From Gammaproteobacteria bacterium (lineage in GTDB: Bacteria > Pseudomonadota > Gammaproteobacteria > Arenicellales > Arenicellaceae), in the NCBI GenBank assembly GCA_022447525.1, contig JAKVBA010000028.1, positions 38,539 to 102,538 of the forward strand: a stretch of 64,000 bases of DNA, given 5' to 3'. Of the stretch, positions 19,261 to 28,267 are shown piece after piece (positions within the stretch are counted from its first letter, which is position 1; every line of letters begins with the position of its first letter). The translations under genes were made by a program, and so were the position numbers. Below the pieces are notes generated by a model. It was given only the letters and a program-made list of their open reading frames with translations. It did no database searches and was not told where the DNA came from.

Positions 19261-20355
19261 ATGGCTCACAGTAGCATTGAAGAAATCCTAGAAGATTATC
19301 GAAATGGCAAGATGGTCATCATTACCGATGATGAAGATCGCGAGAACGAAGGTGATTTGATGATGGCGGCCGATCGGGTGCGTCCAGAAGACATCAATTT
19401 TATGGCGCGGTACGGGAGGGGGTTGATCTGTCTTACCTTAACCGAAGAGCGTTGTTCTCAAATTGGTTTACCCCTGATGGTTGGCGATAATAACGGCGCT
19501 CGTTTTTCAACCAATTTCACGATGTCTATCGAAGCCGCTGAGGGCGTAACCACTGGTATTTCAGCCGCTGATAGAGCGAGAACAGTGCAGGCGGCTGTAG
19601 CCGCTGATGCGAAGCCATCAGATATTGTGATGCCGGGTCATATATTTCCAATAATGGCTCAACCTGGCGGAGTGCTTAGTCGGGCAGGACATACCGAAGC
19701 AGGAATAGATTTTGCTCGATTGGCGGGTCGTGATCCATCAAGCGTAATATGCGAGATCTTAAATGAAGATGGGACTATGGCGCGGATGCCTGATTTGATC
19801 GAATTCGCCAAAGAACATGATCTTAAAATATGCTCGATTGCCGAGCTGATTAAATACCGTTTGGCAAAAGAGCCAACGGTAGTCCCGGTTAAAGACACGG
19901 TTATAGATACAAAAAAAGGGTCACTTAGAACCGTTGTTTTTAATGATAACGAAAGAGATGAGACTCACGTAGCGATTGTGTGCGGTGATATCGATAAAGA
20001 TACTCCTGTTCCTGTGCGTATTCATGTTGAGTCGGACTTTCTCACTGTACTTAAAACTTTGAACAATAAGGGAAATTTTCCTGTTCAGGATGCGGTTGAC
20101 TATATTCTTGAACAAGGTTCGGGTATTGTCGTAATCCTGCGGTATGCGCAGAACGCCGATGAATTGGTATTTGATATTGAGCAAATACAAGAAAATAATC
20201 GCCCAAGCAATCAGGGACACCTGCGATTGCTTGGCGCTGGTAGCCAAATTCTCTCATCTCTGGGTGCGGGCAAAATTAAGGTAATGGGCAGAGCTAGGAA
20301 GACTCACGGTCTATCTGGTTTTGGAATCGAAATTGTTGAATACATCGAAGAATAA
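19261..20355 (+). CDS. ribB: 3,4-dihydroxy-2-butanone 4-phosphate synthase with degenerate GTP cyclohydrolase II domain (RibBX type)
   Basis: The N-terminal half (residues 1 to about 205) is a complete Rib[50 protein letters not shown] and [14 protein letters not shown] supply the acidic and His ligands. It makes dihydroxybutanone phosphate from ribulose 5-phosphate. The C-terminal half (about 207-364) aligns with RibA, but the zinc-binding segment GDxFGSxRCDCG is absent; that region reads [19 protein letters not shown] with no cysteine. It therefore should not open GTP. Such RibBX proteins are established in proteobacteria, so a separate ribA is expected elsewhere. It lies upstream of ribH (42 bp). 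Confidence 0.92.
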   Translation: MAHSSIEEILEDYRNGKMVIITDDEDRENEGDLMMAADRVRPEDINFMARYGRGLICLTLTEERCSQIGLPLMVGDNNGARFSTNFTMSIEAAEGVTTGISAADRARTVQAAVAADAKPSDIVMPGHIFPIMAQPGGVLSRAGHTEAGIDFARLAGRDPSSVICEILNEDGTMARMPDLIEFAKEHDLKICSIAELIKYRLAKEPTVVPVKDTVIDTKKGSLRTVVFNDNERDETHVAIVCGDIDKDTPVPVRIHVESDFLTVLKTLNNKGNFPVQDAVDYILEQGSGIVVILRYAQNADELVFDIEQIQENNRPSNQGHLRLLGAGSQILSSLGAGKIKVMGRARKTHGLSGFGIEIVEYIEE

Positions 20356-20397
20356 GATTCCCAATAAACGTTTTTAAGACAAATTTAAATTTACAAT

Positions 20398-20865
20398 ATG
20401 ACATACAACAAAGTGTTCGGTGAACTCACCGGTGAAAATCAAAAGCTTGGTATCGTACTAGGCAGATTCAACAGTTTTATAGGTGATGCTCTTTTAGGTG
20501 GTGCTGTTGATGTATTAGAGCGTCATGGTGTGTCTCAAAGCGACATCACAGTAGCCTACGTACCTGGAGCATTTGAAATTCCATTAGCGGTTCAGAAAAT
20601 GGCAAAGAGTGGTGACTACGATGGAGTCATCGCACTCGGAGCTGTGATTCGAGGCTCGACGCCCCACTTTGATTTTGTGGCTGGAGAGTGTGCAAAAGGC
20701 CTTAATTCGGTTCAACTTGAGACAGGTTTACCCATAGGTTTTGGTGTTTTGACCGTCGACACAATCGAGCAGGCGATCGAAAGAGCTGGGACCAAAGCGG
20801 GTAATAAAGGGGCCGAAGCCGCCATGACCGTACTAGAAATGGTCAACCTTATGAAAAATATCTAA
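20398..20865 (+). CDS. ribH: 6,7-dimethyl-8-ribityllumazine synthase
   Basis: Joins the RibB and RibD products to lumazine. At 155 residues it is the usual size; [33 protein letters not shown] and [17 protein letters not shown] (with the catalytic His) are conserved. It is followed after only four bases by nusB, the classical ribH-nusB pair, indicating one transcript. Confidence 0.97.
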   Translation: MTYNKVFGELTGENQKLGIVLGRFNSFIGDALLGGAVDVLERHGVSQSDITVAYVPGAFEIPLAVQKMAKSGDYDGVIALGAVIRGSTPHFDFVAGECAKGLNSVQLETGLPIGFGVLTVDTIEQAIERAGTKAGNKGAEAAMTVLEMVNLMKNI

Positions 20866-20869
20866 TAGT

Positions 20870-21274
20870 ATGGCTTCAAATAGACATAACGCTCGCAAAG
20901 CAGCCGTTCAGGCCCTGTATCAGTGGGATCTGACGCAACAAGATAGTAAAGATATTGAGCCACATTTTGAACAGATTCACGATTTGCAAAATGTGGATAG
21001 GAAGTTCTTGCGTGATATCATGAACTCGGTGCCTGCGTGTAGTGAAGAACTCGAAGAACTTATCACTCCGTGTTTGGATCGTGATTTTTCGTCCCTAGAT
21101 CCTGTGGAACGCGCTATTTTAAGGTTGGGAGCCTATGAGTTATCGAAGAAACCGGACGTACCAACTAAGGTTGTGATTAACGAAATGATCGAACTTGCTA
21201 AAGTCTTCGGGGCTGATCACAGTTATAAATTCGTTAATGGGGTAATGGATAAAATCGCTGCATCAGCGCGTTAG
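20870..21274 (+). CDS. nusB: transcription antitermination factor NusB
   Basis: RNA-binding helical protein that works with NusE (S10) in antitermination of rRNA operons. Its 134 residues include ARKAAVQALYQWDLT at the N-terminus, DPVERAILRLGAYEL in the middle and VPTKVVINEMIELAKVFG with KFVNGVMDKIA at the end, all family signatures. It starts four bases after ribH. Confidence 0.97.
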   Translation: MASNRHNARKAAVQALYQWDLTQQDSKDIEPHFEQIHDLQNVDRKFLRDIMNSVPACSEELEELITPCLDRDFSSLDPVERAILRLGAYELSKKPDVPTKVVINEMIELAKVFGADHSYKFVNGVMDKIAASAR

Positions 21275-21312
21275 ATAAAAATAGCAGTGTTAAAGAGTGG
21301 GGAGACTGATCG

Positions 21313-22278
21313 ATGTCGGAGTTTGCATTAATTGAAAAATACTGCACTAATCTGGGTGTTTCTCACGATAACACGGTTCTGTCAGTTGGCGATGATGCTG
21401 CGATTATTTCTTTGCCATCAAGTTATGACTTGGTGGTCAGTGTAGACAGTATTGTTGAAGGAACTCATTTTTTGAAGGGCCTCGCACCCGAGCTGATCGC
21501 TCATAAATTGTTGGCCGTGAACCTCAGTGATATGGCAGCGATGGGGGCTAAACCAAGATGGCTAACACTCGCTACCTGTATGCCGAGATTTGATGAAGAC
21601 TGGGTGGCGCGGTTTACCTCTACTATTAATCAAGTAGCATCAAGGTTTGATGTTGAGGTTATTGGTGGAGATACAACCGAGGGGCCCAGATCTTTCACTG
21701 CAAACATAATGGGCTTACTTCCAACAGGGAAGGCGTTGACCCGCAATGGTGCCAAGCCAGGTGACAAACTTTATTGCTCGGGGACCCTCGGTGATGCAGC
21801 TCTAGCGCTAACGCGTTTATTAGGTGAGCAAGATCTTCCAGATGATATTTTCAAAGACACTTTACCATCCCTTCATGTTCCAGAGCCCAGAGTCAAACTG
21901 GGGCAGCGTTTACTTGGGTTAGTCACAGCTTGTATTGATCTATCGGATGGGCTAGTTGGCGATGCTGTGCATCTTTCCAATCGAAGCGGAGTCACAGTCG
22001 AAGTGGAGACATCAAAGATTCCACTTTCAGATGCGTATAAAAAATATATGTCTAGCGGCGGCTTCTTACGGTATGCATTAGCTGGCGGTGACGACTATGA
22101 ACTCTTGTTTACCGCAGCTGAGGAGCGAGAGACAGAGTTAATGGCCGTCGGTAATGAACTTGGTATTTCGATAACCCAGATCGGACAAATCTCCGCTCGA
22201 TCAGAGGACCCAGTTGTTACACTCCATGACGGAGTCCCCACAAATTTGAAGCTGAAGCCTTTTCAGCACTTCTTCTAG
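21313..22278 (+). CDS. thiL: thiamine-monophosphate kinase
   Basis: Phosphorylates thiamine phosphate to thiamine diphosphate with ATP. The 321 residues begin with MSEFALIEKYC; GDDAAII, VDSIVEGTHFL and AVNLSDMAAMGAKP form the metal/ATP site, and GGDTTEG and CIDLSDGLVGD follow. The start has GGGGAGA about eight bases upstream. nusB-thiL-pgpA is a standard gammaproteobacterial order. Confidence 0.96.
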   Translation: MSEFALIEKYCTNLGVSHDNTVLSVGDDAAIISLPSSYDLVVSVDSIVEGTHFLKGLAPELIAHKLLAVNLSDMAAMGAKPRWLTLATCMPRFDEDWVARFTSTINQVASRFDVEVIGGDTTEGPRSFTANIMGLLPTGKALTRNGAKPGDKLYCSGTLGDAALALTRLLGEQDLPDDIFKDTLPSLHVPEPRVKLGQRLLGLVTACIDLSDGLVGDAVHLSNRSGVTVEVETSKIPLSDAYKKYMSSGGFLRYALAGGDDYELLFTAAEERETELMAVGNELGISITQIGQISARSEDPVVTLHDGVPTNLKLKPFQHFF

Positions 22279-22361
22279 CACCTTTTATCACCATCACGGA
22301 GTCAGCAACTCTCTTTGTTAACTATTAAAACACTTGCTAATCGCAAAATGATATCTAAATT

Positions 22362-22862
22362 GTGACAAACACTAAATTTGATATAAAAAATCCGGTTCAT
22401 TTTCTGGCCTTGGGCTTTGGGTCTGGGCTTATTAAACCAGCTCCAGGTACTTGGGGAACACTGGCAGGAATACCGGTGTTTCTGGTATTGGTTTGGCTAG
22501 CGGGTGTTGGTTCGCTCTGGTACTCGACGGCTGTGGTGATCTCATTTTTTGTGGGGATTTATCTATGCGGCAAAACAGCCAGTGATATTGGAGTTCATGA
22601 TCATGGGGCAATAGTTTGGGATGAAATAGTTGGCCTATTGATTACGCTTGCTTATTTTGCTCCAAACATAGCTACTGTAGCCATTGGTTTTTTATTATTT
22701 CGTCTGTTTGACATCGTAAAACCTTGGCCTATAAAAGCGTTGGACAAACACGTAGAAGGGGGGCTTGGGATTATGATCGATGATGTGGTTGCTGGCATAT
22801 TTGCTTGGCTTGGACTATATGCTATCGACCACTATGTAGATCTTTCATCACTGGTACTTTAA
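22362..22862 (+). CDS. pgpA: phosphatidylglycerophosphatase A
   Basis: Inner-membrane enzyme that dephosphorylates phosphatidylglycerophosphate to phosphatidylglycerol. The 166 residues contain FGSGLIKPAPGTWGTLAG, DHGAIVWDEIVGL (with the conserved acidic residues), FRLFDIVKPWPIK and GIMIDDVVAGI, with three to four membrane segments. The start is GTG 22362; no ATG fits the family N-terminus. Its TAA stop overlaps the ATG of the next gene (TAATG), suggesting translational coupling. Confidence 0.94.
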   Translation: MTNTKFDIKNPVHFLALGFGSGLIKPAPGTWGTLAGIPVFLVLVWLAGVGSLWYSTAVVISFFVGIYLCGKTASDIGVHDHGAIVWDEIVGLLITLAYFAPNIATVAIGFLLFRLFDIVKPWPIKALDKHVEGGLGIMIDDVVAGIFAWLGLYAIDHYVDLSSLVL

Positions 22863-23428
22863 TGCGGTTCGACCAATTCTCTAAAACAATAGATGTGGCA
22901 AAATGGGTGCCATCACCCAATTTTGATGATAGAGATGATGGTTGTGATCCCGAGGTGATCATTATTCATTGTATAAGTTTGCCTCCCGGAGAATATGGCG
23001 AAGATCACATAGAGAGATTTTTTCAGAATAAGCTCTCCACGAATGATCATCCGTTTTTCCAACAAATAACCCATCTGCAAGTTTCTGCTCACTTTCTGAT
23101 ATACAGAGATGGAACAATAACCCAATTTATACCCACCGACAAAAGGGCATGGCATGCAGGCGAATCTGTTTGTTTGGGTCGTCCGCAAGTAAATAATTTC
23201 TCGATTGGCATAGAGCTGGAAGGTTGGGATTTAGACGATAGTGGTTTTACAGAAGAACAGTACTCAGTACTTGGCCAACTTGCTAGTTGTTTGCGCTTAG
23301 CCTATCCAAAGATAGCCAGAGATAATATTTTTGCGCACAGCGACATCGCACCAGGGAGAAAGCCAGATCCTGGCCCATATTTTTCGTGGACTAAATTTTA
23401 TTCTGTATTAGACAAAACGTCTATATAG
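22862..23428 (+). CDS. ampD: 1,6-anhydro-N-acetylmuramyl-L-alanine amidase (AmpD type)
   Basis: Cuts the muramyl-alanine bond of anhydromuropeptides in peptidoglycan recycling; in species with AmpC/AmpR it lowers beta-lactamase induction. The 188-residue protein has VIIIHCISLPPGEYG (zinc His), SAHFLIYRDGTITQFIP, AWHAGES, FSIGIELEGWD and HSDIAPGRKPDPGPYF (zinc His and Asp). There is no signal peptide, which fits cytoplasmic AmpD rather than periplasmic AmiD. I chose ATG 22862, which overlaps the pgpA stop. Confidence 0.93.
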   Translation: MRFDQFSKTIDVAKWVPSPNFDDRDDGCDPEVIIIHCISLPPGEYGEDHIERFFQNKLSTNDHPFFQQITHLQVSAHFLIYRDGTITQFIPTDKRAWHAGESVCLGRPQVNNFSIGIELEGWDLDDSGFTEEQYSVLGQLASCLRLAYPKIARDNIFAHSDIAPGRKPDPGPYFSWTKFYSVLDKTSI

Positions 23429-23496
23429 ATTAGTGTATCGGTTGTTGCTACACTTAGTCGCGACTTACATAAACGATCAAAAAAGAGGCTTTAGCC

Positions 23497-24780
23497 ATGA
23501 CAAATTCAGGTGAGCGCGTTGCCGTAGTGTCCGGATTGCGGACTCCATTCTTAAAAATAGCAACGGGATTCAGAACGGTGCCTTCACGGGTATTGTCATC
23601 CTATTTGGTTGCTGAATTGGTCTCCAGATCTGGTGTCGATAAGCAATTAATTGAAAGACTCGTTTTTGGGCAGGTTGTAATGTCTCCTGATGCGCCCAAT
23701 TTAGCGAGAGAAGTGGTAATGGGATCAAATTTGCCGGTCGGTACCGATGCATACTCAGTTTCACGGGCTTGCGCGAGTAGTTATCAATCTGCTGCCGATG
23801 TTGCTCTTGCAATTCAAAGCGGTCAGATTTCAATTGGAATCGCTGGTGGCTGTGATGTTATGTCCCAGCCTCCCATCAGTTTTAATAAAAAAATGACTGA
23901 AGCGATGGTGAAAATGAGTTATCACAAAGGTTCTAAATTGGCGGCATTCAAAGGTATTAAGTTAAAAGATTTAATGCCAAGTCAGCCAGCTATAAAAGAG
24001 CCCTCATCGGATTTAACCATGGGGCAAGCGGCTGAAAAAATGGCGAAAGAAAATGGTATTTCCAGAGACGATCAGGATTTGCTCGCTCATAACTCTCATT
24101 CTAATGCCGCAAAGGCTTGGTCGGAGGGGTGGTTTGAGCAACAAGTAATGAGTGTTGTGATGCAACCCGATTATCAGGCTGTTAATAAAGATAATATTTA
24201 TCGAAGTGACTCTAAGTTAGAGAAATACAGTAAGCTAAAACCAGTTTTTGATCGCAAGAATGGAACTGTAACTGCCGCCTCGAGTTCACCTTTGACGGAT
24301 GGTGCCTCAGCCGTTCTGTTGATGAGCGAGAGCACAGCAAAAGAGCTAGGTTTAACTCCATTGGGTTATATTCGAAGTTACGCATTTGCTGCGATTGATC
24401 CCAATTGGCAAATGTTAATGGGACCATCTTTTGCTACCCCAAAGGCGTTAGATCACGCTGGGCTTACATTAAAAGACATTGATTTAATTGATATTCATGA
24501 GGCTTTTGCAGCGCAGGTCTTATCAAACACGCAGGCGTTTGGATCCAAAGCCTTTGCTAGGGAAAGACTAAATCGAGAAGACGCTATTGGAGAGGTCGAC
24601 TTTGATAAGTTGAATGTTACTGGCAGTTCGATTTCTCTTGGTCACCCATTCGCTGCAACTGGGACCAGGCAACTGTCACAGATGCTATATGATTTACAAA
24701 GACTGGGTCAACAGTTTGGGCTTATAACGGCTTGTGCAGCCGGAGGACTTGGCGCCGCAATGGTGTTGGAAGCTGCTTAA
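23497..24780 (+). CDS. fadI: acetyl-CoA C-acyltransferase (FadI-type thiolase)
   Basis: Thiolytic step of beta-oxidation. The 427 residues match FadI (436) better than FadA (387). The acyl-accepting Cys92 is in SVSRACASSYQS; HEAFAAQVLSN (His), SLGHPFAATGTRQ and the second active-site cysteine in ITACAAGGLGAAMVLE follow. The order fadI-fadJ on one strand with a 17-bp gap fits the FadIJ trifunctional pair used for anaerobic or alternative fatty-acid degradation. No FadR site was recognised upstream. Confidence 0.92.
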   Translation: MTNSGERVAVVSGLRTPFLKIATGFRTVPSRVLSSYLVAELVSRSGVDKQLIERLVFGQVVMSPDAPNLAREVVMGSNLPVGTDAYSVSRACASSYQSAADVALAIQSGQISIGIAGGCDVMSQPPISFNKKMTEAMVKMSYHKGSKLAAFKGIKLKDLMPSQPAIKEPSSDLTMGQAAEKMAKENGISRDDQDLLAHNSHSNAAKAWSEGWFEQQVMSVVMQPDYQAVNKDNIYRSDSKLEKYSKLKPVFDRKNGTVTAASSSPLTDGASAVLLMSESTAKELGLTPLGYIRSYAFAAIDPNWQMLMGPSFATPKALDHAGLTLKDIDLIDIHEAFAAQVLSNTQAFGSKAFARERLNREDAIGEVDFDKLNVTGSSISLGHPFAATGTRQLSQMLYDLQRLGQQFGLITACAAGGLGAAMVLEAA

Positions 24781-24797
24781 TTATTGGTGATTAAATT

Positions 24798-26912
24798 ATG
24801 AATATTTTTACGATAGAAAAGCAAGATGGGATCGCTGTTATTAGCATGAATGATCCAAGTCAGCCGCAAAACGTTTTAAACCAAGAAATACAAGATGAGT
24901 TTGAACAAGCCTTTGCGGAGGTCAGTAGTGATAAGTCTCTCAAGGGTCTCATTTTTAAATCACACAAACCGGGTTGCTTTGTGGCAGGAGCAGATATTTC
25001 TCTATTACAAACAATTACAAGTAAAGAAGAGTCTTTGGCATCCACCAAGGTTCTTCACGAGTTTTTTCAAAAGATAATTGATCTCGACTTAGTCACAGTA
25101 GCAGCAATAGATGGGACATGCTTAGGTGGTGGCTTGGAGCTATCTTTGGCATTCGATTACAGGGTAGCCTCAGACGATAAATCCACAAAAATTGGTGTGC
25201 CCGAAGTTCAATTGGGAGTATTACCGGGCGGTGGTGGAACACAGAGAATTCCACGACTTATCGATTTACCAACCTCATTGGATTTACTTTTGTCTGGGAA
25301 ACAATTGGATGCCAAACGTGCCCAAAAAGTAGGTTTGATTGATGAGGTGTGTCATCGAGCAGATTTACTCAAAGCGGCTCAAGGATTAATCGAAAAAGGT
25401 AAATCCAAACGATCACAGCCATTTAAGAATCGTTTAATGCGCCTCGGTCCAATTCGCAGCTATGTTATTTCTCAAGCTCGAAAGAAAGTCATGAAAATGA
25501 CCAAGGGTAAATATCCAGCCCCATTAAAGATTCTCGACGTTGTTGATAAGGGTCTCGGTAAAAACTTAAGTAAAGGGCTCGAAATAGAAGCAGAAGGTTT
25601 TGCTGATTTAATAATGACATCAGTTTCTAAACAATTAATGGGAATTTTCTTTGCCAGTACTGATCTGAAGAAAGACACAGGGATTGATTCAAGCGAACCA
25701 CCGCTGAATGTCTCTAAAGTCGGTATTCTGGGTGGTGGATTGATGGGTGCTGGAATAGCCTATGTCACCGCAGACCGAGCTAAAAAAGATGTTCGAATAA
25801 AAGAAATTAGTTCTGAGGGGCTGGCAAAGGCGATCGAATATGCCAGTTCTATAGTTGATAAAAAGCTTGCTAGGAAACGATTGCTGCAACATCAGTACTT
25901 GGAGAGTGTCACAAGAATCACCGGTGGACTAACTTATGACGGCTTTGCAAATATAGATGTCGTTATTGAAGCAGTATTTGAGAGTGTCGATCTCAAACAA
26001 AGAATGGTGGCGGACATTGAAGAACAAGTTGGTGATAGACAAACTGTCTTTGCAACTAACACTTCTGCCATACCCATAGACGAAATTGCTGCTAAAGCAA
26101 AGTTTCCAGAACGTGTTGTTGGAATGCACTATTTCTCTCCAGTAGAAAAAATGCCTTTACTAGAGGTTGTTAGAGGGTCGAAGACGGCGGATTGGGCAAC
26201 TGCGACCGCGGTGAAACTGGGAAAAGAGCAAGGCAAAACAGTTATTGTTGTAAATGACGGGCCAGGCTTTTATACGACTCGAATTCTAGTGCCGTATTGT
26301 ATGGAAGCGGTTAGATTGGTCTTGGAAGGCGTCGCTATTGAAGAAGTTGATGAAGCTCTTGAAAGCTTTGGAATGCCAGTAGGTCCGTTAAAATTAATGG
26401 ACGAAGTGGGGATTGATGTTGGTGCCCATATCGTTGAAACTCTCAACAACGCTTTTGGGGATCGAATACCGTTGATAGACGGTGTAGAACGAGTTTTAGC
26501 TGATGACCGCAAGGGTAAAAAAAATAAGCGCGGTTTTTACGACTATAGCGACGCATCTAAGGGTAAAAAGGTCGACGAGAGTATCTATAACACAATGGGA
26601 GTTTCATATCCTGGTCGAGCCGAGATTTCACATCAGGATGGTATTGCCGAAAGAGTGGTGCTCACGATGGTTAATGAGGCCGCCTATTGTTTAGAAGAGG
26701 GCATACTTCGATCAGCTCGAGACGGGGACATTGGCGCAATATTTGGCCTTGGTTTCCCGCCATTTTTAGGCGGGCCATTTAAATACGTTGACTCACTGGG
26801 AGCTCATGTGGTGGTTGATAAACTACAAGCCCTAGAAAAAGAGTATGGCAAACGCTTTACGCCGGCTCCATCCTTAGTTAAGTTAGCCCAAGACTCAAAA
26901 AGCTTTTATTAA
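24798..26912 (+). CDS. fadJ: multifunctional fatty-acid oxidation complex alpha subunit (FadJ type)
   Basis: Enoyl-CoA hydratase and 3-hydroxyacyl-CoA dehydrogenase in one chain of 704 residues (E. coli FadJ 714). The hydratase half (1 to about 290) has KPGCFVAGADISLL, GTCLGGGLELSLAFDYR and GVPEVQLGVLPGGGGTQRI with the two catalytic glutamates. The dehydrogenase half begins at KVGILGGGLMGAGIAYVTA (about residue 306), then GMHYFSPVEKMPLLEVV (catalytic His) and VNDGPGFYTTRILVPY. It follows fadI by 17 bp. Confidence 0.93.
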   Translation: MNIFTIEKQDGIAVISMNDPSQPQNVLNQEIQDEFEQAFAEVSSDKSLKGLIFKSHKPGCFVAGADISLLQTITSKEESLASTKVLHEFFQKIIDLDLVTVAAIDGTCLGGGLELSLAFDYRVASDDKSTKIGVPEVQLGVLPGGGGTQRIPRLIDLPTSLDLLLSGKQLDAKRAQKVGLIDEVCHRADLLKAAQGLIEKGKSKRSQPFKNRLMRLGPIRSYVISQARKKVMKMTKGKYPAPLKILDVVDKGLGKNLSKGLEIEAEGFADLIMTSVSKQLMGIFFASTDLKKDTGIDSSEPPLNVSKVGILGGGLMGAGIAYVTADRAKKDVRIKEISSEGLAKAIEYASSIVDKKLARKRLLQHQYLESVTRITGGLTYDGFANIDVVIEAVFESVDLKQRMVADIEEQVGDRQTVFATNTSAIPIDEIAAKAKFPERVVGMHYFSPVEKMPLLEVVRGSKTADWATATAVKLGKEQGKTVIVVNDGPGFYTTRILVPYCMEAVRLVLEGVAIEEVDEALESFGMPVGPLKLMDEVGIDVGAHIVETLNNAFGDRIPLIDGVERVLADDRKGKKNKRGFYDYSDASKGKKVDESIYNTMGVSYPGRAEISHQDGIAERVVLTMVNEAAYCLEEGILRSARDGDIGAIFGLGFPPFLGGPFKYVDSLGAHVVVDKLQALEKEYGKRFTPAPSLVKLAQDSKSFY

Positions 26913-26955
26913 TAGCGATGCTGTTTATTTAAAACCAAGGGTTTTGCATCAAGAG

Positions 26956-26990
26956 CGCACAGCACTTTATGAAATCTGTGCGGCGTTTTA
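26956..26990 (+). terminator. probable terminator after fadIJ
   Basis: cgcacag (26956-26962) pairs with ctgtgcg (26976-26982) over a 13-nt loop, followed by gcgtttta. The short T-tract makes this a moderate candidate. Confidence 0.45.
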
Positions 26991-27017
26991 TTAAAGAACC
27001 ACCGAGATAAATCAACG

Positions 27018-28244
27018 ATGGAAATCATTCTGTATTCTGTGCCATTTTTCTTTTTGCTTATAGCGGTCGAGCTAATAGCTGAGCGCATTAAGCGCACCGA
27101 TTATTACAGAGTTAATGATTCGTTAACGAGCCTTGCAACTGGCGCGATAAATCAAATTGTAAACGTGAGCTCAAGACTGATCCCGTTTACGTTTTATACG
27201 CTAGTTTGGCACTATTTCGCTATATTTGAGCTAGGGCAATCTTGGTTCGTATGGGTTGCAGCTTTTGTACTGTATGACTTTTGTTATTATTGGAATCATC
27301 GTATGGGGCATGAGATGAATCTATTGTGGGCATCTCATGTCGTTCATCATTCGAGCGAGGAATACAATCTGACCACGGCCCTTCGCCAAACCGGTACGGG
27401 ATTTTTTAGTTTTGTATTTTATTTGCCCATGGCCCTTTTAGGTTTTGATCCGATCATAGTCATCACTGTTGGTGCTATTAATCTTGTCTATCAATTTTGG
27501 GTCCATACACGACATGTAGGAAAACTCGGCTGGTATGAATGGATCTTTGTTACACCCTCCAATCATAGAGCCCATCACGCGCAAAATTCGGTTTATATAG
27601 ATAAAAATTATGGTGGCGTATTCATCCTATGGGATCGGATGTTTGGTACTTATCAAGAAGAATTAGACTCCGATCCTGTCATATTTGGAATCACAGGTGC
27701 TGTGAAAAGCTGGAACCCGATTTGGGTAAATTTTCAGGTTTACGCACAGCTCTTTCATGATGCTTGGTTTGCGAGGCGTTGGGTAGATAAATTAACTATA
27801 TGGTTCCGCAGGACTGGATGGCGGCCAGCAGACGTAGCGGAACGCTTTCCTTTAGATAAAGTAAATTTATCGAAGTTTGTGAAATACGATGTACCGCTGC
27901 CAAACTTATTGAAAGCGTACTCGATAGTCCAATATGCGGCGATAGCCTGTTTATCATTATATTTTTCAACGAGCGTTGCCGAGCTAAGTCCGCAGATTAG
28001 ACTGCAATTAGTCGTTCTTGTATTGATGGGTCTATTTGGAATTGGCGCAGTATTGGAAGGCAAACACTACGCTGGAATATTCGAATTGATTAGAAATACG
28101 TTGGTTTTGCTCTTTGCCATAATCCTGCCGCCAAACTTGACTTATTTTGTGGGAGTACTAGTGTTGATAAGCCTACCGTTACTTTTTATCGGCAGAGTTG
28201 AGCACGATAAAATGCTGGCTGACGTAGTCGTTTCTAAACCCTAG
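27018..28244 (+). CDS. membrane di-iron hydroxylase, sterol desaturase/alkylglycerol monooxygenase-like
   Basis: A 408-residue integral membrane protein of the fatty-acid hydroxylase superfamily. The eight-histidine metal site is visible as HRMGH (in YYWNHRMGHEMN), HVVHHSSEEYNLTTALRQT and NHRAHHAQN, plus WVHTRH. The HHSSEEYNLTTALRQ block is typical of the alkylglycerol monooxygenase (TMEM195/AGMO)-like branch rather than sterol desaturases proper. About seven hydrophobic segments are present, including a C-terminal group of three to four beyond the catalytic domain. The substrate is unknown; a lipid is likely given the fad genes just upstream. It precedes queA by 23 bp. Confidence 0.82.
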   Translation: MEIILYSVPFFFLLIAVELIAERIKRTDYYRVNDSLTSLATGAINQIVNVSSRLIPFTFYTLVWHYFAIFELGQSWFVWVAAFVLYDFCYYWNHRMGHEMNLLWASHVVHHSSEEYNLTTALRQTGTGFFSFVFYLPMALLGFDPIIVITVGAINLVYQFWVHTRHVGKLGWYEWIFVTPSNHRAHHAQNSVYIDKNYGGVFILWDRMFGTYQEELDSDPVIFGITGAVKSWNPIWVNFQVYAQLFHDAWFARRWVDKLTIWFRRTGWRPADVAERFPLDKVNLSKFVKYDVPLPNLLKAYSIVQYAAIACLSLYFSTSVAELSPQIRLQLVVLVLMGLFGIGAVLEGKHYAGIFELIRNTLVLLFAIILPPNLTYFVGVLVLISLPLLFIGRVEHDKMLADVVVSKP

Positions 28245-28267
28245 AATTTTTACATTGCAGTACCATT

